From the NCBI GenBank assembly GCA_024305405.1, contig JAKNDB010000103.1, forward strand, positions 434,001 to 498,000: a stretch of DNA of 64,000 nt, in the 5' to 3' direction. Made by a program: the position numbers and the translations under genes. The DNA comes from Dirofilaria immitis. Taxonomy: Eukaryota; Nematoda; Chromadorea; Rhabditida; Onchocercidae. Below, piece after piece: positions 11,381 to 24,218 of the stretch. Position 1 is the first letter of the stretch, and every line of letters begins with the position of its first letter. The notes under the pieces were generated by a model. That model saw only the letters and a list, made by a program, of their open reading frames with translations. It had not been told where the DNA came from and did not search any database.

Positions 11381-14300
11381 TACGAAAGAACTTCAAATTT
11401 AATACATTTCATGCGTTCTTTTTGATTATCTGTTATTCATCTAATAATTAATAGATGGTTTGGATATAAGAATTACATGGAAATGTATAAGGGTTTGATA
11501 GTGTATTGTAAGATTAGTCAGTGATAGCGTATACTATAAAATAGATATTTTCCAATGATCAAATATCAATATGCTAAAAATAAAATTTAAAAATTCCTTA
11601 AAATCAGAATTTTCAATCTATGTTTTATATGATAATGCGTCCTGATTTCGTATGCAGATGTTATTTAAATTTTAATTAATTTAGATCGATAATCTATCTC
11701 AATTTTAATAAGAGAGTTGGAGAATTTGTTCGGTTGTATTTTGTTTATGTTATACAACTTATTCGTTTTAGTATCGATAGTTATATTCATTTTTCAAAAC
11801 TTAAATCAAAAATTTGTCAAATTTCAGTATTTTAATATGTATTTGATTGCATGAAGCAAATATTACTAACTAATTATTATGTCGTGATGTTCCAGCTGAT
11901 CGTAACTGATTATTTTACTGAAAAATTATAATCATTAAATTAGAATAATAACGTGGGAAATGCAAACGGATCTTCGTTAAAACTCCAAAAAAAATTATCA
12001 AAAATTGAATCTATACTTTTGCACTGACAAATAGCAATGATTGATAAATAAGCAATGAATTTTCTTATTCGTGAAATCGATCATATTAGTATGGTTTATT
12101 TTCTTCATCTTTCTACTTTACTTGAAATCAATCTCAGCTTTCGCAGATCGTATTGAATCAAATTTACAGTTGAGATTATGTATTAGTGCTTCTCATTTTA
12201 CTATCTATGAAGTATGTTATGCAAAAATGCAAATTCATCTTTTAATTCTTTTTTTATAAATTGAAGAGCAAATCTGATTGAATTCTATTCTTAGAAAACT
12301 GTGGATCTAAACAACTTTAATAATTGGAATTAAACAAAGGAAGGGAGGACATGGTCGAGTTTATCAGATATGGTCGAGTTTATCAATGTTACTCTTTATC
12401 TCATTAAGCATTCAGAAATAAATATTTGAAATTCATTCGTTGCACTAATTATCATTTGATGACTGTAAAACAATAAATGATACCTAATGGCATCCGTCAT
12501 CCCGTTACATGTAAATTATTTAAATTGAAAGATTTTAATAAACATCTCAGACTTAATAAACATCTCAAAACAAAGTTTATAGTTTAGTTAAAACGATGGA
12601 TTGGTTATCGTAATACTTTTTACTAAAAAAGTGGTTCAAAGAAGTGAAGCTTAAGAAAAGGTTAGTTTAAAATGAAAAAATTATTTAGTCTCAACTCTTT
12701 TTTTTGAATATTTCGAAAAATTCCAATTTTACGATGTTTATGATGGGATTCACGGCTACTCAGTAAGAAAGCTCATTGCTATCTTCTTCAAATTAAAATT
12801 GTGAATTCGTAGAAGTCGACTTTGAAAAAAACTTAGGCTTGCAATCTACGATGATAAATTCGGTAGTATAGAGGAGAAATTGATCATCATTTCGATCATA
12901 ATCACTTTTTCGCTTCGTTATTTTTTCTGTTTATTATGAAATGCGATCGTAGCAATTGTCCCATATTTCGATGCATCATCATAATTATCAATACTAACAT
13001 ATCCTTCAGCCAGTTACGGCTTATGTCATTCATGTCAGTCATTAAGTTTTCCGGAACATTCTGACTGAAAAATCAATTATTTTGTATTCTCATTTCTTCT
13101 GCATATTCAATTTATCAGTGATAAAAATCAAAGAGCGAATTTATAATTGATCTGCCATATCAGCTGAATAAAAGCATGCAAATTAGAATAAAGATATGCA
13201 ATCATTCATCGTTTACCAAGATGCTGTAGATGATGTAATTATAAATTGCGGAATACATTGGGCCTTGTATTAAAAATATTTCCTGAATTTGAATATTAGA
13301 GAAATTATTGAAAAAGATTTCTTGGCTTAGTAGTATCTTTTGAATTTACTTCAATGTTCGATATATATCGATTATTGTTTACATCATAAATATTTGTCAT
13401 ATACATAAAGATTTAAAGAATAATTCAAAGAATTATAAATGGATAATATGCAAAAAAAAAAAAGAAAAAATTGTTTTGTTGTAGAAAATAAAACAAAGGA
13501 AAAAGATTTTTAAATGTGAATTAAAATATGCTCGAATAAATTAATAAAAAGTAGAAATACCGCTGATTATAAAATTAAAATAAAAACAAAAAGTAATGAA
13601 AATTTGACAAATTTATTTAATTTTAGTCGGTTATTTGACTCATTCTTGTGATGATGATTCCAATAATTGCACTTTATTTACATTTTGATTCCTCTCTATA
13701 AGTATCGAAACGAGAAATAATTAAAATTATGTTTACACTTTTTACATCGAATTGAATTCAGTATGATGAATGGATGAATGGATGGATGGATGGATGGATG
13801 GAATTTGAATTTCTTTTATATCTCTCATTAAGAGAGTTTGTAATAATGATAGAATCAAAATAAGAAAAGCATCAACATACCAATAAAGAAATGAGAAGTG
13901 AAAAGAGAGAACGTCATTGTTTCATTTATTTTATCGCTTTTTTAAGTTTATATATATTCTAAACTCTACCAACCTCACATCTTCGATTTTTAATCCTTAA
14001 TTTTTGTTCAGTTAAATTCAATTTCCATCTTCCTCATTCTTCTTAATTTTTCAACCCTGTAATTATAATCCAAATACAACATTGGATTAATCCGATGTTT
14101 TGTGAAAAATTCCTTGAGGAAACTGGAATAAGGAATTTCATAATGGCTCAAAGACCACGTCAAAGCCTATTTGGTGACGTAGCAAATGACCTCGAACCCG
14201 GAAGTTTCAGCTTCTTGTTCTAGTCGTTCTTTTTATTGTTGTTATGTCAGGAAATATTAATACTGATGTTTAGCACATAATAATAATAATCAAATGATAT

Positions 14301-14814
14301 ATAATAATAACAAAAATTCTTTACTTGTTGCTTTTCTGCAATTTCGGAAAGAAAAATAGATGAAAAGGCGAGAATTACAAGAAAAGTTGTGGTAATTGTG
14401 AGTCAAATTGTGAGTCAGCTTATCAGAGCTGTCGCAGCACTAACGACAGTTTAGCCAGATTTTTAGGCTGTTACATTTCAGTAGATTTCATCCAGTATCA
14501 AATTGCAAAAATGACTATTTTGTTGATTGCCTCTATTTTTATCTATAATTTTTTCAAATAAGATAGGTAAATGAGTAAAGCTATAAGTAACAACGCCAGA
14601 AAATCATTAAGATGGAACCAAATGTTGGATCTTGCAAGTATTTCTTGCAAGCCATGAGTAATGGATTCCTAATTCTGCGTGCCTTTTTCGCCTCCAATTT
14701 TAATTTGAAATTATATAATTCTTATTTATAGGACGCATTGAGTAAATCGGTTTCCTCTTGAGACGTGGATTTGCTGTGGGTGAAAGAATGCACCCATGCA
14801 AAGTAGTCCTGGAT
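11381..14814. other. Intergenic region with simple repeats; no gene seen
   Basis: AT-rich DNA without convincing exons. It holds short direct duplications at about 12352-12390 (ATGGTCGAGTTTATCA twice, 20-bp period) and 12530-12576 (TTAATAAACATCTCA twice), plus a TGGA microsatellite at 13768-13801. A locally GC-richer patch at 14140-14220 has no usable open frame and could be regulatory. A CTTATTTATAG acceptor near 14731, about 85 bases before the ERp44 start, could be a trans-splice site. Confidence 0.45.
13768..13801. repeat. TGGA tetranucleotide microsatellite
   Basis: An imperfect run of TGGA/TGAA units, with the last copies perfect, in intergenic DNA. It is likely polymorphic in length between individuals; no function is implied. 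Confidence 0.85.
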
Positions 14815-17800
14815 ATGAATCAAATCATTTCACAAATTTTTTTATCATTACTTTTGATGGTGATTTTTCATTAAACAATGCAATGAGATAGCGATCAATT
14901 TATTGAAAAGCAAAGAATGTTCACTTCAGAATAGAAGTTGCCATACCCTACTTTGTTTTTTTTTTTTTTTTTTTTATAACTGTGATTACCATTGCTCAAT
15001 TCAGTCCTGTAAAAGAATGTCTGAAAGATAGAGAATACTTTTTTCCATATGCATCTTAGATAAGATTTTATAAATTAATATCTAAAACCAATATGGATCG
15101 GTGAAACCTTGTTTCCTGTTGACTCTTAAGAGATTTTGATAAATATAGCAAATTTTTTTCTTCAGTTTTTAAATAATAAGTTTGCGAGGATTTTAGGCAT
15201 GTTCGTTATCAGCAACAGAAGGTCATGTCATTCCACTAAATGAAGCTAACATTCAATCAGTACTTCGTAAGTTCTTTCGAATATTCGAATTTAATCAGTA
15301 GCTTTGTTTATTCGTCGCATAGTGTATCAATTACTTATGAACAACCTTTCTTAATCGTAGGAATTACCAGATCATAATTTAAGCAGATAGCGGAAATTAA
15401 AGCAGCTTAATTCAGTTGTTGCAAACAAATGGTTTCAATTTTTATTTTTAAAGCTCCGTCATATTGAAGCTCGAATAATGTCATTATGCATAGGCAGTTT
15501 TTAAATTGTGCGAGAACTCAGTTATAACTTTTTTATTGTACTTTTTTCATTCAAGAAGCTAGTAATCTTTTTTGTCTTATACTTACTTCCAATGAAGGAA
15601 AAAGTTAAATGAGAATGTTTTTGGTAGGAATATTTTTAAAATTTTAGTTGAGGGAGAAATTTCTTAAAAATATTTATCTTACAGGGGATTATGAAATAGT
15701 GTTTGTAAACTTTTACGCCGATTGGTGCCGGTTCTCACAGCAGTTGAAGCCAATATTTGAAGAAGCTAGCAATCGATTCAGGGTTAATTCTTTTTTAAGT
15801 AGCGGAATAATGACAATGGTCTTTTGACGTCACAATATTTTATTCAACAGTCTTTATTCTAAATGTTATATATATGATTTTTCTTGATTTGGTGATGACC
15901 GTTTAGAGTGTTTTGTTATTGATACCAGATAACTATTTTGAAGAGTTTTTGCGTTTAAACAGAAAAAATCCGGATTTATTGTATTAAATGCTTTATATTT
16001 TATCTGCTTATTTGCTTTATATTTTATTAAAATTCTGAGCATTTTATATAAGATCAATGTGATAATAATCAAAAATAAATTAATGCTGATGTGTTGTTAT
16101 ATAAAAAATGTTCTAGGATCGAGGGAGTGCGATTGCGTGGGCTATTGTAGATTGTGACAGAGAAGGTAACTTAATATAAAATTTGACAAAATTTATTCAG
16201 AATAATTATTTTGATTTCAGACATTCTAATACATGAATTTTGACCAAATTTTGATTTCAGCTGACATTGCACAAAAATATCACGTGAGCAAATACCCGAC
16301 ATTGAAATTATTCCGGAGTGGCGAACTTGTTAAGAAGGAATATAGGTAATATGATAGATATCGTACAGTTATCGTACAGTATAAACAAAATGACTTCATG
16401 ATAACTTCTTTAGGTTACTTGGGAAGAGATGAATACAAGATGGTTTATGTAACCATTTATTAATTTGTATTTCGTTCCAAACTATTCGATTTTTTTAGAG
16501 GACAGCGATCTGTGGATGCCTTATCAGTCTTTGTCGAGAAGCAATTAATTCCTAGCATACAGAATTTCACAACAAATGTTGAACTAAATAATCAGATCGA
16601 TGTGAGGATCGTTATGATGAATTTCAATTCTGACTTCTCTTCATCCATTTTTCTGCGCTTCTATTAGTATATTTGTGTAGATTTTCTAATGGATTAACAA
16701 TTTTTATTGCAGCTGAAGAAACTTAATATCATAGCTTACTTCGATCAAGCAGCTGGTCCAGAATTTGACAATTATCGCAAAGTTGCATCTCTGCTTCGAG
16801 AGGATTGTGTATTTTGGCTTGGTATTGGTGAAAGGTTCCAACCTGAATTAGCGAAAGGCAACAGGCTTGAATTTAGACCTTTAAATGTTAGCTTATTATT
16901 TAATTCTTTGGTACTAAGAAAATGCAACCAAGCAAGTTAAAGCAACTGTCATTCATAATTATGCATGGACAGCTCTTCTCTATGCGTTTTCCGAAGGAAA
17001 TTTGGTATGGGCTATCAAATCATTTCATTGTTGATTAAGTTTTTGGACGTAGTTGAAGTTTCAGTTATCTTTTCTTGATCATTGTTTCGGCAATGTAATT
17101 TTGAGGAATACTATAGTGATACTTTTCAGAGCAACGAAAGGTTCGAATATACTGGAGGACTTGCAAATCTTGAAACTTTAAAGTTTGTGAATTTTTTTGT
17201 TGCAAATCTTGAAACTTTAAAGTTTGTGAAAATTTTGTGAAATTTTATTCTTTCAAATTTAAATTTTCAGTTGTTTTATGGGAAAATTTTGTTTCTGTGT
17301 AACTTTTTTTCTCTTGTATGATTCTTTTCCAGAACGATTACAAATGAAAATAATGTGCTAATTATTCTATAGCTTTCAGTGGCCTTTCAGTGTTTTTTAT
17401 TCGATTTTATATCTATATCGCATTGTGGCTTATTTTAAGGAAGATCAATGAAAAGGCAGTGAAAAGTTCATGAAAGTGGTACAGAAAAAAATCTTTATCA
17501 TTTGTATGTCTTGAAACTGATGTTTAATGAGAAACATTATTTCAGGCAATGGGTAGTAGATAAATGTGTGCCCTCGTTCGCGAAATAACTTTCGAAAACG
17601 CTGAAGAATTGACAGAAGAAGGTCTTCCATTCCTTATTCTATTTCGTCATCCAGATGATATACAAAGTGACAAAATTTTCGCGGAACAAGTTGCTCGTGA
17701 ACTCTTTGATCAAAAATGTAAACGTTTCAATTAAATAAGAATATGAAAAAGAAAATTTAAATTTTTGGAAAATTCATCATAAAAGCGTTTAATTTCTGAA

Positions 17801-19052
17801 AGTGGCTATTTTCGTTTGTTTTGTTCCTTATGTTTCGAATTTAAGCAATTTGATTATCTTATTACTGAAAGAACGAAAAGAAAAAAACATTGGAGAAAAG
17901 CAAAAGAAATTTTTAATTTTCTAATATATTGCAATAATTTGAAAAAACAATTTTATTTTCAAGTTCAGATTAGAATTTTAATTCTCAATTTTTCGATTAT
18001 TTTGCTGTAAGTAACACCCTAATTTTTTTTAAATTTTTTGTAGCTAGTATTAATTGTTTATTTGCTGATGGTACAAAATTTTTGCATCCTCTGCAACATC
18101 TTGGTAAAACAATGAATGATTTACCTGTCCTTGCAGTAGATTCCTTCCGTCATATGTATCTTTTTCCAGACATGAAATCATTAACGTATGTTTTACTAAT
18201 GTTTTTGTAAGGAATTATCTCAAGAATCAGAATATAGTTATCCGAAAATGTTTTTATGAATTTTTAGAGTAATCATTGATAACTCATTGAAAATTCCAAT
18301 TTTGATGCCAGGAAATATTTGGTTAATGAATTGGCTTGAAGCTTTTTTATTGCAGCATACCTGGAAAATTGCGCCAGTTTATTTTGGATTTACATTCGGG
18401 AAAATTACACCGAGAATTCCATCATGGTCCTGATCCGACGCAAGCTCTTCCCTCATCGACAACATCTGAAGCTATATTTGAGAAAGTAAGAATTTACCTT
18501 ATTTATGGTGTGGGAGTATTTATGTTAAAATGTATGGATGCAAATGAAACATGAAACGTATTCTGATTATATCTTGAGTACAGTAATTCTTTCACTCACA
18601 TCACCGAACTTTTTGTTACGCGCAATTACTCTATATTTTGCGATTTTGCTGCATGTTCATTTAATAAATTACGCAGTGCTCTTAATGTAACATAGTAAAT
18701 TTTGTATTTTTAGATGTAATTTTTGCAAGTAAAAATTGTTAATTTTACCTATTTTAAAAAAGTGCAATACGCCTAATATGACTTTGCGACTGCACACCAC
18801 TTGTTGGTTCTTGCAATAGATTTATTTGTCCTTCATTATATTATTCTATATGTAGTTCTTCATATAAGTTTTGCATTGGATATTCCCACACTATGAAGAT
18901 GAATAAAAAAAGTTCTCATCTAAGTGAATATTATTTTGTTTAAATTTCAGGACACGAAGGGAAGGGATAAATCGCAACCACCAACAAGTGTGTTTAAGCA
19001 ATTGAAGCCATCTGAATCGCGTTATTCATTATTGAACAAAGACGAATTATGA
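14815..19052 (+). CDS. ERp44 homologue (TXNDC4), 12 exons, one apparent 1-nt frameshift
   Basis: Exons: 14815-14859, 15197-15266, 15685-15782, 16117-16165, 16261-16345, 16499-16601, 16713-16886, 17130-17182, 17546-17717, 18044-18185, 18356-18485, 18951-19052. The model gives 407 residues (human ERp44 has 406). The first exon, inferred from phase and hydrophobicity, encodes MNQIISQIFLSLLLM, a signal peptide; the next starts ACSLSA. Residues 53-56 read CRFS, the ERp44 variant of the thioredoxin CXXC that binds clients through one cysteine. Two more thioredoxin-like domains follow, then SFRHMY and GKLHREFHHGPDP near the C-terminus, and the ER-retrieval signal KDEL at the very end. ERp44 retains and retrieves disulfide-linked clients between ER and Golgi. 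In exon 9 the frame breaks at a CCC run (17571-17573): one more C restores phase with the next exon, so a consensus error is likely. The intron 8 donor is duplicated (see repeat at 17161). Confidence 0.9.
17161..17229 (+). repeat. 39-bp tandem duplication across an ERp44 splice donor
   Basis: A 30-base block starting TTGCAAATCTTGAAAC occurs at about 17161-17190 and again at 17200-17229, 39 bases apart. It covers the last bases of exon 8 and its GTTTGTGA donor. The 39-base insert is a multiple of three and has no stop, so use of the second donor would add 13 residues in frame. Confidence 0.9.
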
Positions 19053-21568
19053 AGTTTTAATACCTGTATTACAAAAATTTTCTAGTCCAGCCATTTCATT
19101 GGTTGTAAAGGTCCGGTCTTTATTGTTTGTAGAGATTTTTTTCTGTAAATTTGCTCCTTTTTGTTACAACACATGATTTTTGTTACTAAGTGAGAGGGCT
19201 GGATGTACTAAAGATACTGAAAACGAGTTGCTTTTCTAATTTGGATTGCAATTGGTCTTTTGTAATATTTTGTTTTCTTACTCCTTTTTTGTACGGGTGA
19301 CTAATTCATTAATCTAATGGTGTCTTTTTCTTTCAAATCTTCTATTTCTTGCATTTTTTGCAGATTTTTTTGATAAAAATATAAGCATTGCTCATGATCT
19401 TCAGAAATTTGAAACTTTTCGATAATAAGATTTTTCGATTTCCTCATATAAATTCAAAAACTAAACTGGGATTGATTCATAACTTTTCAAAAATTTCTAA
19501 TTTTCTTTACTTGATTTGTTATATTTTAGTTATTTCTAGTGTTATTGTCATTGCTAAGTTTCTTCATGTGCAGTTTTTTAGTAAGTTATGGTGTCTGCTT
19601 TTCGAGAAATCTCCTAAACTTATTTTTCCTCTCTCATTTAGCTTTGATAAACTTTATAAATTGATATTGGGAACTACCTGATAGGAGGTTAATGATTTTC
19701 AAAATATAGCATGAGGCACGATTCAGAACATTACCTTTTCTTTTAATAACATCACGATGATAAAATGTGTTATAAAAAAGAGGGATAAAAATGGGTTATA
19801 AAAATTAAATTTTTTACTGAGAAATTGCTTCCTCACAAATGAATCATTTTGTGTTAATTTGGACACAATTTAATAATGCGCATCAAAAACGTCGCTGACA
19901 AATGTATAGCTGCAAATTTGTTCAATTTTATTATTGTAAATTCAATGAAGAATGATGCTGGTGAATATTGTAAAAATTTTTCAGAACTCGCCACCAGATT
20001 CATCGTATTAAATCATTTGTTCTTTTTTCGAAATATAAGACTGTTTAATCATAAGTTAGTTTATTTTATCCCCTTTATCGTATGAGGATTATGAAGTATG
20101 TGTATTTTTTCTTGATATTTTCAACTTTATAATATTTACAGCAGAGGAGCTTTTCCTTGTATGGTTGCTAAAGCGTATTTAGTACTATTTATATACGTAG
20201 CACTTTTCCATTGCGCAAAACGTACTCTTCACAATTAATATAATTTTCAAGAAGAGACAGACTTTTATTTATTTTGTTTAATTTATTGGTTTAAGTAAAA
20301 TTTTCATCCATTTTGTTTTCGTTTGTCGCAGTTGGCAGCGGAAGACTGAATGGGAAACTTTTTGTTTTCAATTATATGAGGGATCAATGCTAAGATGAGA
20401 CTTTCACATGGAATGAATATAATTTATAGGGCATGCGTTTTTGCTATGAAAGATTTGGTTATTCTAATGCATCTTTATTATATCGATATTGTTTATCGAT
20501 TAAAAATAAGATAAGATTATTTTATTGATATTATGGATTCAAAGGAATTAACATTGGATAATTTAATCACCGACTTATCATAAATGTTTGAAATATTGGA
20601 TCAATGATTATTTTTTCTAATTTTACTTTATTTTTCTTTTTTTTTCTCTCTCAATTATGACTTTTTAGATTGTTTCTTTGAAACTCCTTGGAAAGTGGAA
20701 GAGTAGTTGTTATTTTTTAAGAACATTATTATATATTTTAATGTTTTCAACCTTTAAACTAAATTAAACTATGTTTACTTATTACTGTAGAAATATAGAT
20801 GGAATTATGGAATTAGCCTATTTCTATATTTTCGTTCTCCAATTAAGCAGTCTTTCGTTGCAATGACCTTTAGTCATATAACCTCGTTATCTTTACGTTT
20901 CGTTGCAATGACCTTTAATCATATAACCTCGTTATCTTTACGGTCTTGTCCTTCGTTATAAAGATATGTCCTTTAGTCATACAACTCGTAGGCTTCAAAT
21001 TCTTAGTTATATAAATGAATAAAGATAAACAGAATCCTACATAGAAATGAAACTAAATTTCGAGATTGATAGGCATTAGTTATTTTCTCTTTGTCTTTCA
21101 AGTATATTTCTTTTCATTTCAGTTCTCATCATTTATTATTGCCTACATTTCTATGTTTTGCAAAATCTTTCGCACTAATCGAACATATATACTTCACATG
21201 TGATTAATTTAATCATCCATTTCTGAATTATTCTAGCAATTCTAATATTTGTTACTTCGTCACATCGCTTGACTATCCGTAAAATTTCAGCTACAGCGAC
21301 AGATTTAGAAATATAATTTTATTCATTGAGCGATTCACGATTTACTCTCTTTGCAGCAGAGATATTATTGTTTTGATAAGATGTCAAAAAACCGATGTAT
21401 TAATGTTTTAATTTATTTTTGCTTTCTTCTTAATTTTATAAATAAACTTCGACAAGAAATATTTCAAATGTAATGGAGTGATTACAAAAATTCTTTAATC
21501 TGAATATTCTTCACAGGACTAAATCACTATTTTTCAATTGAAAGTTCGAAGATAGAACTTTTAATAGT
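19053..21568. other. Intergenic region between ERp44 and pyridoxal kinase
   Basis: It contains the ERp44 3' untranslated sequence and AT-rich spacer. An open frame at 19388-19681 is hydrophobic and T-rich but has no splice borders or recognisable domain, so it is not called. A 45-bp tandem repeat lies at 20853-20942. A TTCTTCACAG acceptor ending at 21516, 52 bases before the pyridoxal kinase ATG, fits trans-splicing. Confidence 0.45.
20853..20942. repeat. 45-bp tandem repeat, two near-perfect copies plus a decayed third
   Basis: The unit TTTCGTTGCAATGACCTTTA (and on through CTCGTTATCTTTACG) occurs at 20853-20897 and 20898-20942 with one mismatch (GTCAT versus ATCAT). A degenerate third copy can be followed to about 20990 (CCTTTAGTCATACAACTCG). 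It lies in intergenic DNA. Confidence 0.85.
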
Positions 21569-24187
21569 ATGGAAAACAAAATATCTGACATAGTTTACGA
21601 GCAAATTAAAAATAATCCATCGGGATATCGCCGTATTTTGTCAATTCAAAGTCATGTCATACACGGATATGCCGGTAACAAATGTAGTGTATTTCCAATG
21701 CAGGTACATTTTTCTCGATGTTCTAGTATTTAAATTAAATCCGTCTGAATATTTTTATGATTTCAAATCTTTTAATAGATTTGTTCCAGAAGCCTTAAAC
21801 TAGTCCAGACAATATAAGTCATATGTTAGCTAACTAAAAATAAACCAAATTACTAATGATTTAGCTCGACATTTCAGTTGCATGGTTATGAAGTGGATCC
21901 GATAAATTCGGTACAGTTTTCCAATCATTCAGGTATCCTTTGTTCAGTAATTCCTTCATCACTTGACTCCTACGACGTTATCATTTTTTAAGTTTTGCAT
22001 TTAAAATGAATGATCATTTCGAGCGAAAAAAAACGATGGTTATTTTGTGAATAATAGCAAATATTTGAGAAATACTAAAAGTTGTTGGTCACTGTTTGGC
22101 AGTTTAATCATAATTTTGTTATTTCGTCAAATTTCATGATTAGTGGAAAATTTTGAAAAATCTCAAAAACGAAGTAACATAGTCAAAAATTTTAAATTTA
22201 TATTAATAAAATTTTAGCATATAAGCTTATGAAAGGTCAAGTAATGGATGGTGCTCAGCTGAGCGATATTTACGAAGGCTTGAGACTGAATGAAATCAAC
22301 AACTACTCTCATATTTTAACAGGTGCTTTATAATAAATACATGTAAATCTTTTAGTATTTATATGTTGATATATTTTGTATCCTAGTTCTTTGACTATTT
22401 TGCATCAAGTATGATCACTTTAATTTTCTGAATGCTTTATCGAAGTCAAGAACTGGAACAGCAACATTTAGCTAAAACATATAAATCATGTTGATTCTAA
22501 TGATTTATGGTTAAGATGAGCGATTTCATTTCTGGAAAATGATTATCTATAAACTGCAGAATAATTTTCCAATTAATTAATTTTAAATAATAATCTTTCG
22601 TTTCGTTATTTATATTTTCATATTTTTAGGATATTGCAGGGATGCATCATTTCTACATGAAGTTATTAATATAGTCAAAGATTTGAAGCAGAAGAATCCA
22701 GATGTTCTTTTTGTAAGAATTTACTCCTTTTTGTTATCTGGAGTTCTTCATCAGGACTTTATTATTATTATTATTATTGTACCGAACAGTATAATTATAG
22801 GGAAAGTTTGTCTTGTTGGTTAATTGTCGCAAAGAATCGGCAGAAAGTATTTATTCAGTAGTTAATCAACAATTTATACAAAACCGTGGTTATGATATAG
22901 CGAATAAAAAAGTCTATTTGATAAGACAAAGTGGATGAATAAGTTCGATAGTAAAAAGGAAAATAAAATACGCACGTGTGATCTATTGCTATCAATTTTT
23001 CTCGTCCATTTTCGACCCCCTTTTTTGTAGGTGGTGGATCATGGTACAGTTATGATTATAAGAGAAAACTTTGTTTATGTATCAGTATATAGCTTATAGA
23101 CAAAGGCGTACAAATTTAGCTTATATCTTACAAACGCACATACCATGAAACTCATTCATGTGAATGCCATATGAAGGAATTACTATATTTTCTTTCGATT
23201 TTTTCCGATAATAATGATCCTTAACTGTTCATCCTTCCTAGAACAAGGTTTGTGTGCCTAAATGAAAAAATTTGTGAGTAATATAGAATGAGTAATGAGT
23301 CCTTTATATTCGTTTCGTGATACTCGCTCTTTCGGGCGAGAAACTGGAAGTTATATAATGCTATTATTCAAAGAAGAATCTTTTTCAAAAGTTAATTTCC
23401 AAATATATGTATTTATAGACTGTGATCCTGTATTGGGTGACAATGGCCATTATGTAAGTTATATTTCAAAAATGAAATTAGATATTTTGCGATAAATTAG
23501 TAAAACTTTTACTGTAAAATCAAGTTTTATCTCTTTATGGAATCAATTTTATTAAAAGTTTTAAGTGTAAATTTATTTTGTATTTAGTATGTTCCAAAAG
23601 AGTTGATGCCAATCTATCGTGATATTTTAATCCCTCTGGCTGATTTGATCACACCGAATATTTTTGAATTATCGTAAGTTCCAATGTCATTTTAAATTAT
23701 GGAGACTTAGTTATTTCATAAGTTTATTTAAGTGTTAATTTTGAGAAAGCATAAATAAGATATTCTAAAATCGATGATAACAATTGCTTTTTTTGTGCAG
23801 ATGAAGAAGACAATTGATAACCACCATTTAAAAAATATATTTTATATGATAACCTTTTATAAACAAGTGTAACTGCAGTTATACTTATAAATTAAATCAA
23901 ATACTAGAAAGGAAATGATAATTCGACTTTTAGAATAGAAAAAAATCATACATAAATCAAAAAAATGATTGCAATGTAAGTAAAGATTAGATCAGGCGTA
24001 CACATAAACGATAGAAAATAATGAAAAGTTTGTTTAAAATTATTGACAAGTAAAACTATAAGTGAAATTGAGCAAAAAAATAAGCCAGAAATATAATAAA
24101 ATGTTACCTTATTCGTTCTCTCTATTTTATTCATTTTGATATCAATCTCTCATTAACAGCGATAGTTTTATTTATTCTTTTTGTACC

Positions 24188-24218
<31 letters not shown>

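Noticed and set aside
14511..14566. MTILLIASIFIYNFF, a signal-peptide-like start for ERp44
   Set aside because: It hits TAA before the only donor (14567), and that donor is in the wrong phase for the next exon; the 14815 exon fits both.
19388..19681. 97-codon hydrophobic plus-strand frame
   Set aside because: T-rich composition, no exon borders or domain; typical chance frame in AT-rich DNA.
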